Shown: piece after piece, positions 8,114 to 16,247 of the stretch | Layout: each line of letters begins with the position of its first letter | Numbering within the stretch: the first letter of the stretch is position 1 | Assembly (NCBI GenBank): GCA_013375475.1 | Contig: JABXKD010000026.1 | Coordinates: 1-42,850, forward strand | Direction of reading: 5' to 3' | Source of the DNA: Promethearchaeota archaeon | GTDB lineage: Archaea > Asgardarchaeota > Lokiarchaeia > Sigyniarchaeales > SOKP01 | DNA length: 42,850 nucleotides | The notes under the pieces: model-generated | Databases searched by the model: none | What the model was told of the DNA's origin: nothing | What the model saw: the letters and a program-made list of their open reading frames with translations, nothing else | Translations under genes and position numbers: made by a program

Positions 8114-8875
8114 TTAATATACAATTTTTACTCCACAATTAGCGCAATAGCTAGCTCCTTCTGCTACACTAGCTCCACACATAGGACAAAATTCAATTTC
8201 ACCTACAGGTTGTTGCTCTTGAGTAGGGATAGATGTTGGTTGATGGTATTGAGTTACAGGAGCGAAAGGTTCAGATTTAATCAATCTTTCTGCAACGCTG
8301 TTCAAACCAAAATATCCTACTAGCTGGAGGATCCATCCTATTATGATAGTTATTACTAAGAAACCAAGAGCCCATGATAAAGCTCCCCCTCGTAAATTCT
8401 CTACCTTAGCAGTAGTATCGAAATTGATTCTTTCTGGGAAGCTTGATTCGTTATAGTGAATAAAAAGTTTTAAATTATCCCAAGCACCTACTTCAACGCC
8501 ACTACCAATAATCATAATGACAAATCCAATAATAAATATTAAGACTGTCGTTGAGAATAATCCATAAAAAGAATAAGGAAAGAATTGAGGACTAAAAATA
8601 GCTGTCATCGCTGCTCCAATATGAACTAAAATTGAACCAATCAATTTAAAAATACTTGCGGTTAAATATTTGGAATAAAAACTATTAAGATAGCCGTCAT
8701 TCAGTTCGCGATTTATATTTTTGAGATCTCTAAGTGAAACCATCGCGAAAATAAAATGAATAGGAATTATCACTAAGGCTAAATACGGAATTATGACAAA
8801 TATTAATAGAATTCCTACAGTTCGAAGGCTTTTTGTGAATTTAATCCACTTTAAATCAAAATCAGAAATTGACAT
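8114..8875 (-). CDS. Four-TM membrane protein with C-terminal zinc ribbon
   Basis: 253 residues. Hydrophobic helices are at about 18-46, 76-94, 108-128 and 166-190. A proline/glutamine-rich linker (200-225) leads to a C-terminal zinc ribbon with C230-PM-C233-G and C244-AN-C247-G. The layout recalls the DUF996-like archaeal membrane proteins with a zinc ribbon. Catalytic residues are not evident, so a scaffold or membrane-organising role is a guess. It resembles in plan, but with the zinc ribbon at the other end, the proteins at 12951, 13607 and 24378. Confidence 0.8.
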   Translation of the reverse strand: MSISDFDLKWIKFTKSLRTVGILLIFVIIPYLALVIIPIHFIFAMVSLRDLKNINRELNDGYLNSFYSKYLTASIFKLIGSILVHIGAAMTAIFSPQFFPYSFYGLFSTTVLIFIIGFVIMIIGSGVEVGAWDNLKLFIHYNESSFPERINFDTTAKVENLRGGALSWALGFLVITIIIGWILQLVGYFGLNSVAERLIKSEPFAPVTQYHQPTSIPTQEQQPVGEIEFCPMCGASVAEGASYCANCGVKIVY

Positions 8876-9052
8876 TTATACATTCACCAATATTTGTTTA
8901 ATTCATTCCCAACTATATATCTTTTTAGGAGACCGATTTTCAAAATTAAACTAATTAAGAAGACTTAAAATTCGATAAGATTACTTGCTCACGAAATCAA
9001 CAAGTTAAGAGATTATAATTTAATAAATTTAAAATAGACTAAATTCTAATTA

Positions 9053-9124
9053 CAATTATCTTTTTATAAAATTTAATAAAAAAATAGACAATTATCTTTT
9101 TATATTATTTAATAAAAAAATAGA
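9053..9124. repeat. Two tandem 36-bp AT-rich repeats in a promoter region
   Basis: Units 9053-9088 and 9089-9124 match at 34 of 36 positions; the only differences are two adjacent bases. Each unit contains CTTTTTATA, a good archaeal TATA-box core, and a run of seven A. The second unit ends 22 bases before the ATG at 9147, so the pair duplicates the core promoter of the lipid gene set at 9147-12854. The spacer 8876-9052 shows nothing else. Confidence 0.8.
9096..9107 (+). promoter_or_regulatory. Probable TATA box for the CDP-alcohol transferase gene
   Basis: The T-rich core TTTTTATATTAT lies 40-51 bases upstream of the ATG, a normal distance for an archaeal TATA element with a short leader. 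A second, slightly different TATA core lies one repeat unit further upstream. Confidence 0.35.
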
Positions 9125-9146
9125 TTTTACAACTTAGGCGATCAAG

Positions 9147-10082
9147 ATGACAGAAATTTTATTCACATTAGTATTTCCCTTAGTGTTACTGGTACTTCTG
9201 ATACTTATTTTCATTACCGGAATTTTTAAGGAGAAACAAAAAAGAGAATTTATGACCCTTGATGAATTCATAAAAGATTGGCTTAAGGATCACGGACAAG
9301 CTTCAAAAGTAGACGAACAATTTGCAAAAATGAGTAAAGATCCAGCAGGAAAAATCTATATGCCTATAACATATGGAGGAGCAAAACTCTTTATAAAATT
9401 GGGCTTAAGTCCGAATAAAATATCCATTATGGGATTAATTTTGTCGTTATTTATATTTTGGGGTGTCATAATGGCGGGTGCAGGTCATACTCTTGATTTG
9501 ATGACAGAACAACCGTTTTATGGATCTTGGTTTTTCCTTCTAGCGCTTTTAGTGCTTTACACAGGTATTAGTGATGGGATCGACGGAGCAATAGCGAGAT
9601 TGTTAGATATCAAATCCAAGACTGGAGCTTGGTTGGATAATATAATAGACCGAGTAAGTGATATTTTAATACTAGCGTGTTTCGTTCCAACAAGCTTGTT
9701 AATCTTACCTTCTTACGGACTCGATTTTACCTGGATGGCTTGGACAAATATTTTCCTTATATTTATTTATGAATATATGAGAGCAAGGCACGAGGGTTTG
9801 GGTTTACATGAAACAAAACCGTTTGTAGGTGAGAGAATAACACGAGTGCTAGTCAACACTACTTTTTTCACAATGTATGGTGCTTCGAGCTTTACAGTGT
9901 TCCTGACTAATTTAATTAATCCTTCCGCTACGCTTTGGAATGCTTCTCACTTATGGACGGTCACTTGGACTATGATCATTTATCAAATTAGTCTATTAAT
10001 CATTATGATCCTTTCGATAGTCCTATTTGGCAAGTACATATGGAAAAACCTAAGGAAGCTCGAATCTGAAAGTAATGAGTAA
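9147..10082 (+). CDS. CDP-alcohol phosphatidyltransferase-family membrane enzyme
   Basis: 311 residues. The complete family motif is present: D146-G-x2-A150-R-x8-G160-x3-D164-x3-D168. These aspartates bind the metal ions that position a CDP-linked lipid or alcohol. The enzyme exchanges CMP for an alcohol phosphate to form a phospholipid head group or a soluble phosphodiester. An extra N-terminal membrane anchor (about 3-25) precedes an amphipathic linker, and about five further helices follow (93-110, 127-142, 170-185, 190-205, 270-295). Spacing to the next gene is 28 bases, so it is probably co-transcribed with the GT2 glycosyltransferase. Archaetidylinositol-phosphate-type or other polar head groups are possible; the sequence does not decide. 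Confidence 0.85.
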   Translation: MTEILFTLVFPLVLLVLLILIFITGIFKEKQKREFMTLDEFIKDWLKDHGQASKVDEQFAKMSKDPAGKIYMPITYGGAKLFIKLGLSPNKISIMGLILSLFIFWGVIMAGAGHTLDLMTEQPFYGSWFFLLALLVLYTGISDGIDGAIARLLDIKSKTGAWLDNIIDRVSDILILACFVPTSLLILPSYGLDFTWMAWTNIFLIFIYEYMRARHEGLGLHETKPFVGERITRVLVNTTFFTMYGASSFTVFLTNLINPSATLWNASHLWTVTWTMIIYQISLLIIMILSIVLFGKYIWKNLRKLESESNE

Positions 10083-10110
10083 TAATTTGTAAAGAAGAGC
10101 TGAGAAAAAA

Positions 10111-11463
10111 ATGAAACTATATAGATATTTATTATACGGTTCTATTTGGGTAGTCTTTTTTGTCTTAATCTACATATATTTTCCTCCTTTTTGGACTTCA
10201 GGAATAAAAACATCAATTGATACATTTTTAAGCGCTCCATTAACTTATTGGTGGTTCATATTTCCACTAATTGGGTTATTTATGTTATTTGTGCTTGTTC
10301 TTTATTATGGAGTACATTTCACCGCATCCTTTGGGAGTGGTTATAAACCAAAAATAGAACACTATGAGAACATTAGTATTCTAATTGCTTCCAAAAATGA
10401 GAAGGTATTACTAGAAAGAACCTTGGAATCCATTGTTGATTCAGATTATCCTAAAGAAAAAATCCAAATAATAGTAATAACTAGTGGCTCAACAGATGAT
10501 AGCACGGAGTATTCAAATAATTTTTCTAAAGATCATAGTGAAATTGATATTAGCGTTTTATCAAAACTCTTACCCAAAAAAGGAAAACCTCCCGCGCTTA
10601 ATTACGGTTTAGAGCACGTAAAAAATGATATAGTGCTTCTTTACGATTCGGGATGCATTTTACAATCTAATACTCTTAAAAATTTGATATCTCCATTTCA
10701 TAAAGAGACCACTGAAGCTGTTATCGGCCCCGTTTTAGTGAAAAACTGGAAGGAAAATAAGCTCACCAGGGGAATTTTTTTGGATTATGGTATGGTTTCT
10801 GGCGGGGGTTTGCTCTTTGAAGTTAAAAATAGACTCGGATCTTCTGCTTATTCGTTTGGGCGTAACTTTGCAGTGAGAACAAAATATCTTGAGAAATACG
10901 GAGGATTTAACGAAGATTCTATGACGGAGGATCTCTATCTTTCTGTGCTTTTAAATCTAGATGGCGTACAAATCCGATTTTCTCCTAAAGCAAAGGTTTA
11001 TGAATATGTCCCGAGTAGCTGGGAGATTTTAGTAAAACAACGTACTCGTTGGCTTGCGGGATTTATATTTGACATGCCTCAGTTAATGGCTATGAAGAGC
11101 GAATATAAAGATGGCAAAAAATTAATAATCGCAAGAAATATGACAATGATGGTTCTAGCAAATATGGATACTTGGGCCCCAATAGAAATTGCGTTTGCGA
11201 TATTTCAATTTCTAATTGGAGAACATTATCTACTCATTTGGACCCTGTCTTGTCTATTTTTTCAGTTTGGTTTCATATTTAATGCTATTAGAAAATATTG
11301 CGATAAACATTACAGTCTTATATTCTATTTTCTAATAAGTGGTTTTATTCATCTTTATATGTTTTTACGGCAATTTAGACTCCCTAAAGAAATAAGCTGG
11401 GAAAAAACACCAATGCTATTAGAACGCGAAGAATCAGAAATATTAGCTTTATCTAAAATGTAA
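10111..11463 (+). CDS. Membrane GT2 glycosyltransferase (processive type)
   Basis: 450 residues. Two N-terminal TM helices (about 5-25 and 45-68) precede a GT-A catalytic domain with the nucleotide-binding NEKVLLERTLESI block (96-108), a metal-site D179-S-G, the catalytic-base T272-E-D274 and the Q310-R-T-R-W314 motif. The Q(Q/R)xRW plus TED pair is characteristic of cellulose/hyaluronan-synthase-like and ceramide-glucosyltransferase-like GT2 enzymes. Two or three TM helices close the protein (about 345-405). It adds sugars to a lipid or extrudes a polymer at the cytoplasmic membrane. It follows the CDP-alcohol transferase closely and precedes a LuxE-like gene, suggesting glycolipid head-group work. 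Confidence 0.9.
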   Translation: MKLYRYLLYGSIWVVFFVLIYIYFPPFWTSGIKTSIDTFLSAPLTYWWFIFPLIGLFMLFVLVLYYGVHFTASFGSGYKPKIEHYENISILIASKNEKVLLERTLESIVDSDYPKEKIQIIVITSGSTDDSTEYSNNFSKDHSEIDISVLSKLLPKKGKPPALNYGLEHVKNDIVLLYDSGCILQSNTLKNLISPFHKETTEAVIGPVLVKNWKENKLTRGIFLDYGMVSGGGLLFEVKNRLGSSAYSFGRNFAVRTKYLEKYGGFNEDSMTEDLYLSVLLNLDGVQIRFSPKAKVYEYVPSSWEILVKQRTRWLAGFIFDMPQLMAMKSEYKDGKKLIIARNMTMMVLANMDTWAPIEIAFAIFQFLIGEHYLLIWTLSCLFFQFGFIFNAIRKYCDKHYSLIFYFLISGFIHLYMFLRQFRLPKEISWEKTPMLLEREESEILALSKM

Positions 11464-11552
11464 TAATTTTTTATTATTTCTTTATTTTATATTTATATAC
11501 TTATCAATGTTATTAGAATATACATTTTAATTATTTTTTAGAGGAAACTATT

Positions 11553-12854
11553 ATGTTCCTTAAATTTCATGAATTTCTACCAGAAGAATTAAACACAAAG
11601 TATTTTGACTTTAAACCCCGCGATTACCCGGACGAAGAATTTTGCAAAGAGATGTTAAAACAAATTAGCTTATCCTATAATAATTGTGAGTACTATAAAG
11701 AGAAGATATTTAAAAAGTTCGATTTTACAATTCCTAACGAAATCTCGATAAACGATTTGGCATCAATCCCGTATATTCCCACAGAGACGTATAAGAAATC
11801 AAGAAATCGATCTTTAAGCCTAGCAAAAGTGCCTCTTCAGAATATAGCTCTCTTTTCGTGTTCATCTTCTACTACAGGTGATCCTTCGATAGTTCCGCGA
11901 ACATTAGAAGATTTTGATCAAATTCAATACAATTCAATAAAAGTTTTCACTGAATTTTTTGATTTTGAAAAACTAAAAATTGGTTCGAAGAGAGGTATCG
12001 TGTTTAATTTTTCACCAGATCGTTTATTTATGTCGTTAATGACAAAACGGAGTGCTAAAGGGTTTGAATACGTTGATAAAACGCGGTATTTTACGGCTTG
12101 CATGAATAAACCCTGGGAATTTTATGCCCATGAGGAATATTTGGTAAAAATGAAAATTTTAAAGACATTATGGGCAATAATATCAACATTTTCAGTAAAA
12201 GGAGGCTTCATTTTAGATGTTTCTAAAATGTTGAAAATGATCAAAAAAATTTTAAACACTGGACATTGGAATAATATCGAGGTTAGTAAGATTTTGTTTG
12301 GTGGAAGTCCGCTCTTAATGAACAATATGTTTGAGAAGAGATTGCTAAACGAAAAAGTGTTTTATGATCTTGATGGGAAATCTATTGTTGGTTGTGGTGG
12401 CGGTGGTTGGGATGGTGTTAAAGGCGAAGCAAAGATGGGCGAGGTAGATAAAAGTAGATTCATTGAATCCTACGAAAAAGTGTTTAACATTAAACCAAAA
12501 GATATCAGGGACATTTATGCGTTTACAGAGGGACCAACACTATTTGGAGGACACTGGTCCGAAAAATATCAAGACTTTTTACTGCACTGTCCTGATACTA
12601 CTCGAATAATTGTAAGGGACCTTGAAGACATGGAACCTGTTAATGATGGAGAAGAAGGACTTTTAGAAGTTCTTACTCCATATGGCGTTAATGGTTCAGT
12701 AAATCAAGCGGTCTTAGTTGATGACATTGTAGAGTTGGTTTCGGGAAAAAAATGTCCAGAGTGTGGTTACAAAGGAGCTACCTTCCGAATAATAGGGAGA
12801 TTAAAAAATGCTCAAGGAAAAAGTTGTTCTTCTTTAATTGATTGGGTGTATTAA
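11553..12854 (+). CDS. LuxE-like acyl-protein synthetase / acyl-adenylate enzyme
   Basis: 433 residues of the ANL-related LuxE/PaaK group, which activates a carboxylic acid with ATP and passes it to a thiol or other acceptor. The phosphate-binding loop reads S104-S-S-T-T-G-D-P-S112, with the expected upstream IPYIPTETYKKS block. The adenylate-domain region follows (GGGGWDGVKGE near 285-295). Near the C-terminus the line C401-PE-C404-G precedes the ...IIGRLKNAQGKS hinge, as in PaaK-type ligases that hold a zinc there. A GAGGA ribosome-binding sequence precedes the ATG. Position after a CDP-alcohol transferase and a GT2 suggests acyl activation for a lipid or glycoconjugate; the natural acid is unknown. 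Confidence 0.85.
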   Translation: MFLKFHEFLPEELNTKYFDFKPRDYPDEEFCKEMLKQISLSYNNCEYYKEKIFKKFDFTIPNEISINDLASIPYIPTETYKKSRNRSLSLAKVPLQNIALFSCSSSTTGDPSIVPRTLEDFDQIQYNSIKVFTEFFDFEKLKIGSKRGIVFNFSPDRLFMSLMTKRSAKGFEYVDKTRYFTACMNKPWEFYAHEEYLVKMKILKTLWAIISTFSVKGGFILDVSKMLKMIKKILNTGHWNNIEVSKILFGGSPLLMNNMFEKRLLNEKVFYDLDGKSIVGCGGGGWDGVKGEAKMGEVDKSRFIESYEKVFNIKPKDIRDIYAFTEGPTLFGGHWSEKYQDFLLHCPDTTRIIVRDLEDMEPVNDGEEGLLEVLTPYGVNGSVNQAVLVDDIVELVSGKKCPECGYKGATFRIIGRLKNAQGKSCSSLIDWVY

Positions 12855-12861
12855 GTTCTAG

Positions 12862-12900
12862 TTTTTTTGTCTTAGTATTAATTAAATTTTTAAAAAAAAA
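12862..12900. terminator. Bidirectional T-tract terminator region
   Basis: In the convergent spacer, T7 at 12862-12868 follows the LuxE-like gene on the plus strand, and A9 at 12892-12900 reads as T9 after the minus-strand gene ending at 12951. Confidence 0.45.
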
Positions 12901-12950
12901 GAAACGATTAAGTTTCTTAGTGTTCCTTCAAATCCTTTTTAATTAGAAAC

Positions 12951-13520
12951 TCAGTAGTAATATGGAATAATAGGAGCAATAACTCCTAACACAATAAATA
13001 TAGGAAGTATTGCCATAGGTAGAACATTTAAGATAATTCCAAACTCCCCAAACACACTTCCTACTTTCTCAAGAGCATGACTCGCTTCAAGGCTTCTAGC
13101 TTTACTACTATTCACCCTTGAAAGTATGCCGAATATGAAGCCCACAAGATGAAGTACGATAGCGATTATCCACATTATAATTCCTCCACCGAAGAAGGGG
13201 AAAAAGTATAATGGCAAAATAAATCTGAGTAAAATCGTACCCCCAAATACAAAACCAGCAACAAAAAAACCGATAGATACAAGAGAGAAGTAAAAACACT
13301 TTTTTGAGTAGGTCCCCAATCCTTGTGCTTTAACTGGTTTTGAATCATAAACGGGAACTGTACTTACTGGCGGAGGTGCTGGCGGCGAAGGTACTTGAAC
13401 TTCCTCAACGGGTTGAGAAGAAATCTCGGGAGACGCCGTAGTTTGGATTTCGCTTCCGCAACCCGCACAAAACCTTTGATTGGGGGTTTCTAACTTTTCT
13501 CCACAATTTGGACAAAACAT
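12951..13520 (-). CDS. Zinc-ribbon membrane protein, tandem copy A
   Basis: 189 residues from the ATG at 13520. A TTG five codons upstream is also open, but the neighbouring paralogue begins at the equivalent ATG, and GGAG lies about ten bases upstream of 13520. Layout: N-terminal zinc ribbon with C3-PN-C6-G and C18-AG-C21-G, a proline-rich linker (about 35-65), then four hydrophobic helices. Residues CPNCGEKLETPNQRFC recur in the next gene (13607), showing a recent tandem duplication. No catalytic residues are evident. The same plan occurs at 24378. Confidence 0.8.
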   Translation of the reverse strand: MFCPNCGEKLETPNQRFCAGCGSEIQTTASPEISSQPVEEVQVPSPPAPPPVSTVPVYDSKPVKAQGLGTYSKKCFYFSLVSIGFFVAGFVFGGTILLRFILPLYFFPFFGGGIIMWIIAIVLHLVGFIFGILSRVNSSKARSLEASHALEKVGSVFGEFGIILNVLPMAILPIFIVLGVIAPIIPYYY

Positions 13521-13606
13521 ATTCTCACACTCCAATTTCTCTAATTATTATTTTTTCAATACTTTTTATTCATTTATTTTTCCTTTAAACATTATTAACT
13601 GAAACC

Positions 13607-14167
13607 TTAAAGAAATGGATCGTAATAAGGTATAATGAATAAAGATGTTACCATCATAATGGGGACTATGACGAGAAAAATGATGTTTAAAACGATGCCA
13701 AACACGCTTATAATGCTACCAGCTTTTTGGAGTCCGTTTTCACCCTCAAATTTACGAGCTTTACTGCTGTTTATTCTAGAAACAATGCTAAAGATTAAGG
13801 CTATAACATGTAGCACAAAGGGTATTATCCATAATCCAGGATTTCTTGGTATATAAGGTGAATATGTAAATCTACGAAATATGGTAAAAATAAATCCAAT
13901 ATAAAAACCGATTATAAAAAAGATTGGCCAGATTAAAGCGAAGACTAGGGATTTTCTTGAATAGGGCCCTGTACCTTTTGATTTAATTGGTTTTGCGTCG
14001 TAAACAGGAACTGCAGGAGCCGGTGGGGGCGCTGGAGTTTTCTCGACTGATACTTGGGGTTCTTGGGAAATCTCAGGAGCAATAATGGTTTGGATTTCAC
14101 TTCCACAACTGGCACAAAACCTTTGGTTAGGAGTTTCTAACTTTTCACCACAATTTGGACAAAACAT
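13607..14167 (-). CDS. Zinc-ribbon membrane protein, tandem copy B
   Basis: 186 residues. Zinc ribbon C3-PN-C6-G...C18-AS-C21-G, proline-rich linker (about 33-60), then hydrophobic helices near 72-95, 108-128 and 150-178, with an SRINSSKARKFEGE cytoplasmic loop closely matching SRVNSSKARSLEAS in copy A. The GTGAG before the ATG is also conserved between the two copies. The gene lies 86 bases upstream of copy A on the same strand. Function is unknown; the two may form a hetero-oligomer. Confidence 0.8.
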   Translation of the reverse strand: MFCPNCGEKLETPNQRFCASCGSEIQTIIAPEISQEPQVSVEKTPAPPPAPAVPVYDAKPIKSKGTGPYSRKSLVFALIWPIFFIIGFYIGFIFTIFRRFTYSPYIPRNPGLWIIPFVLHVIALIFSIVSRINSSKARKFEGENGLQKAGSIISVFGIVLNIIFLVIVPIMMVTSLFIIPYYDPFL

Positions 14168-14336
14168 AATCTCACTCTAAATTGTTTTTAATCAATAATT
14201 TTAGTGTACTTACATGTATTATTATATACTTGTCAAATTTAAAATATTTGCACTAGATATGAATATGTCAAGATATTTTAAGAAATGGGAGTCCAATAAC
14301 TGCTAAGTTTTAGAAGCATTTTACGGATGGTTTAGT

Positions 14337-14352
14337 AAAAAAAAAGAAAAAA
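14337..14352 (-). terminator. T-tract terminator of the prenyltransferase/radical SAM operon
   Basis: On the minus strand this reads T6-C-T9, seven bases past the stop of the SCP2 gene. It marks the 3' end of the gene run 21779-14359. Confidence 0.5.
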
Positions 14353-14358
14353 TATTTA

Positions 14359-14745
14359 TTATTGCATAGCTTTTTCATGAGCTTTAGCATTTAATGGTAA
14401 GATTGGAGCACATGCCATAAGTTTTGTAACGTCTCCTTCGACAACATATGTTCCCGCCATTGTAGCTTGTATTGGATCAGATTCGCCGGAATTAACCTTC
14501 TGGATTGTTGCATAATCTGTTTTATGTAAGATTTTTGGCGCGTCAGGTCCAGAGTATTCGCCCATCCCCCAATCCATTTTGTCTTTATCAATAAATTGCC
14601 AATAACTCATCTCTGGTTTATCTGATATTAGGTATTGAAAGACTAAAGGCGCAATGGGCTCTAATAAGGGCGCTAAATCAGGTAGCTCATTATAGGCTTT
14701 CATGAAGCGAGTTAGATACGCTTCCCATTCTTCTTTTGTTTCCAT
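14359..14745 (-). CDS. SCP2 sterol-carrier-domain lipid-binding protein
   Basis: 128 residues from the ATG at 14745; AGGTG at 14755-14759 is the ribosome-binding site, so the in-frame GTG at 14757 is not the start. A single SCP2 domain fills the protein: a tryptophan-rich middle (YWQFIDKDKMDWGMGEY, about 53-69) and the closing signature GTYVVEGDVTKLMACAPILP (about 98-117), followed by a helix with AHEKAM. SCP2 proteins bind a lipid tail in a hydrophobic tunnel. In Escherichia coli the SCP2 protein UbiT works with the U32 proteins UbiU and UbiV in anaerobic ubiquinone synthesis. Here a U32-type gene lies directly upstream, 89 bases away, suggesting a carrier for a prenylated intermediate. Confidence 0.88.
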   Translation of the reverse strand: METKEEWEAYLTRFMKAYNELPDLAPLLEPIAPLVFQYLISDKPEMSYWQFIDKDKMDWGMGEYSGPDAPKILHKTDYATIQKVNSGESDPIQATMAGTYVVEGDVTKLMACAPILPLNAKAHEKAMQ

Positions 14746-14754
14746 TTTATTTTT

Positions 14755-14759
14755 CACCT
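14755..14759 (-). promoter_or_regulatory. Ribosome-binding site of the SCP2 gene
   Basis: AGGTG nine bases before the ATG. The same AGGTGAAAAA-type leader precedes the first gene of the operon (21779), and it decides the ATG rather than the upstream GTG as start in both. Confidence 0.6.
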
Positions 14760-14834
14760 TTTTTTTGTTTTAAATTATAGAATTTTTTAAATATATCATG
14801 TTTTTTCCTAACTTTGACTTATTCTACCTTTACT

Positions 14835-16199
14835 TTATTTTTTCAGTTCCTCTTTCCATAGTCCATATTTTTTAAGGCCTTCTCTCATATCTGGTTGAAA
14901 AGGTTCTGGTGTTCCTTCAAGGAACGCTTCAACCATATCATCATTCTCAACCATCGACGAATCTCTTTTTTTCGCTTTTTCTTCAGCAAGGGAAGATATT
15001 ACCACTTTAGCAAGGGGCTGAAATTGAGGGGGTGATAGTAGTATTAATTTGCCAAATATTTGTGCTGTCTCGCAATCCCACTTGAAAACATCCTCTCTTT
15101 TTTCTTTAGGTTTAGCAGTATCAATCCCAAATTCACGACTTGTTATTAAATCGTCAAGATAACCTTGTATTGACTCAACATATTTAGGAGCTTGTTCCTT
15201 ATCAAGAAAGACTACTTTTTCAGCCCAGTTTTCGCAGTAATTACACTCATCGCACATCGAAATACAGTCTTGTTTCTTGAAGAAGTCAATAAATCCATCC
15301 AGTTTTGTATTATCTATTATCAATTTCGATTTAGATTCTTTATCGACAGTTTGCTGAAATTTTGCTTGAGGATCATTTTCAATTCCTATTGACATCGTAA
15401 AACCCTGAATGATATCAACAAGATTACCCTCATATTTTCGTGAAGAAAAAGCTTTAACTGCTCGCGTGATCCATTCAGTTGACATTCGACGCCCCGCAAT
15501 TTTAAAAGTGTCAATTCCTATTTCTTCATAATGTGAGAGATCTTCGGGGCGAATCCACCGAGCTTTGATTACTTCAGTCTTATCTGAAAACTTAATAGCA
15601 CTGCAATTGAGAATGCATGAATCTATATAGTTACCGCCTAGTTGGTGATCCCCTTGAGACGAATGCCCTAAAAGATTATAATGGTAATATCTAAAAGGAC
15701 ATTGATACAGACATCCATCAGTTAATAAAGGAACAATTTTACACTTCACAGCTTTTTGCATTTTTTCCAATGTTTTAAAGTCTCTATTAATCATTATACT
15801 GGGAGTTATTTCGTCAGCACCCAATGATTCATAGAATTTAGCTCGATTGACACTATTAACATGAGATATTGTAGACACTCGAATTTTCAAATTAGGGAAC
15901 TGTTCTTTTACAATTTGAATTAAGAATGGAATGGTTACAATAACATAATCAGATCCTATATCGCTGATCCACTGAAGATGTTCTATTAATTTTCTATGGA
16001 AAGTAGGATCATATTCCATATTGCTCATACAAGGCGCATTTAGTAAATATGAGAATTTCATTTTTTTACTATGCACTTGTTTAATATACTCAGCAATTTC
16101 TTCTTCCGTTACCTCTTTCAATAAGAACGAAGGCCTGCCATGACCTACAATAGAAAAATTACCAACACCATAAAAATCTCTTACTGGATATTTGGCCAT
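14835..16199 (-). CDS. U32-family (UbiU/UbiV-like) Fe-S protein with C-terminal PCP_red-like domain
   Basis: 454 residues from the first ATG (see the separate entry on 16200-16247 for a probable 16-residue extension). The U32 barrel includes LGADEITPSIMINRDFKTL (126-144) and a cysteine set C163-LYQ-C167 ... C195-ILN-C199, followed by WIRPEDLSHYEEIGIDTFKIAGR. In UbiU, UbiV and TrhP-type proteins equivalent cysteines hold a [4Fe-4S] cluster used in oxygen-independent hydroxylation. A second site, C312-x3-C316-x2-C319-x2-C322, follows. Residues about 373-447 are a helical domain found also at the N-termini of three operon partners (WDCETAQIF..., LSPPQFQP, GTPEPFQPDM). The name 'peptidase U32' is historical; I propose a hydroxylase or similar redox role on the prenylated aromatic made nearby. 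Confidence 0.85.
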   Translation of the reverse strand: MAKYPVRDFYGVGNFSIVGHGRPSFLLKEVTEEEIAEYIKQVHSKKMKFSYLLNAPCMSNMEYDPTFHRKLIEHLQWISDIGSDYVIVTIPFLIQIVKEQFPNLKIRVSTISHVNSVNRAKFYESLGADEITPSIMINRDFKTLEKMQKAVKCKIVPLLTDGCLYQCPFRYYHYNLLGHSSQGDHQLGGNYIDSCILNCSAIKFSDKTEVIKARWIRPEDLSHYEEIGIDTFKIAGRRMSTEWITRAVKAFSSRKYEGNLVDIIQGFTMSIGIENDPQAKFQQTVDKESKSKLIIDNTKLDGFIDFFKKQDCISMCDECNYCENWAEKVVFLDKEQAPKYVESIQGYLDDLITSREFGIDTAKPKEKREDVFKWDCETAQIFGKLILLSPPQFQPLAKVVISSLAEEKAKKRDSSMVENDDMVEAFLEGTPEPFQPDMREGLKKYGLWKEELKK

Positions 16200-16247
16200 T
16201 TCCTCTATAAGATTAAAGTCCCAATTTGTTGCTACAGTTAACTGAAT
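16200..16247 (-). other. Probable N-terminal extension of the U32 protein with a non-canonical ATT start
   Basis: Upstream of the ATG at 16199 the frame stays open for 21 codons to a stop at 16263-16265 and contains no ATG, GTG or TTG. Translated from ATT at 16245-16247 it reads (I/M)QLTVATNWDFNLIEE, which joins smoothly to MAKYPVRDFYGVG and looks like the first strand and helix of a U32 barrel. AGGGAG at 16254-16259 sits six bases before that ATT, an ideal ribosome-binding distance, whereas initiation at 16199 would discard the first strand. Either ATT is used as start, or an ATG was lost by mutation or sequencing error. Confidence 0.55.

Noticed and set aside
9053..9124. CRISPR-like tandem repeats
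   Set aside because: Only two adjacent copies without spacers, AT-rich, and no cas genes.
13521..13535. TTG start for zinc-ribbon copy A
   Set aside because: The paralogue starts at the equivalent ATG (13520) and the five extra codons overlap the ribosome-binding sequence.
14835..16199. Protease or collagenase function for the U32 protein
   Set aside because: The name is historical; the cysteine pattern and SCP2/prenyltransferase neighbours favour an Fe-S redox role, as for UbiU/UbiV.
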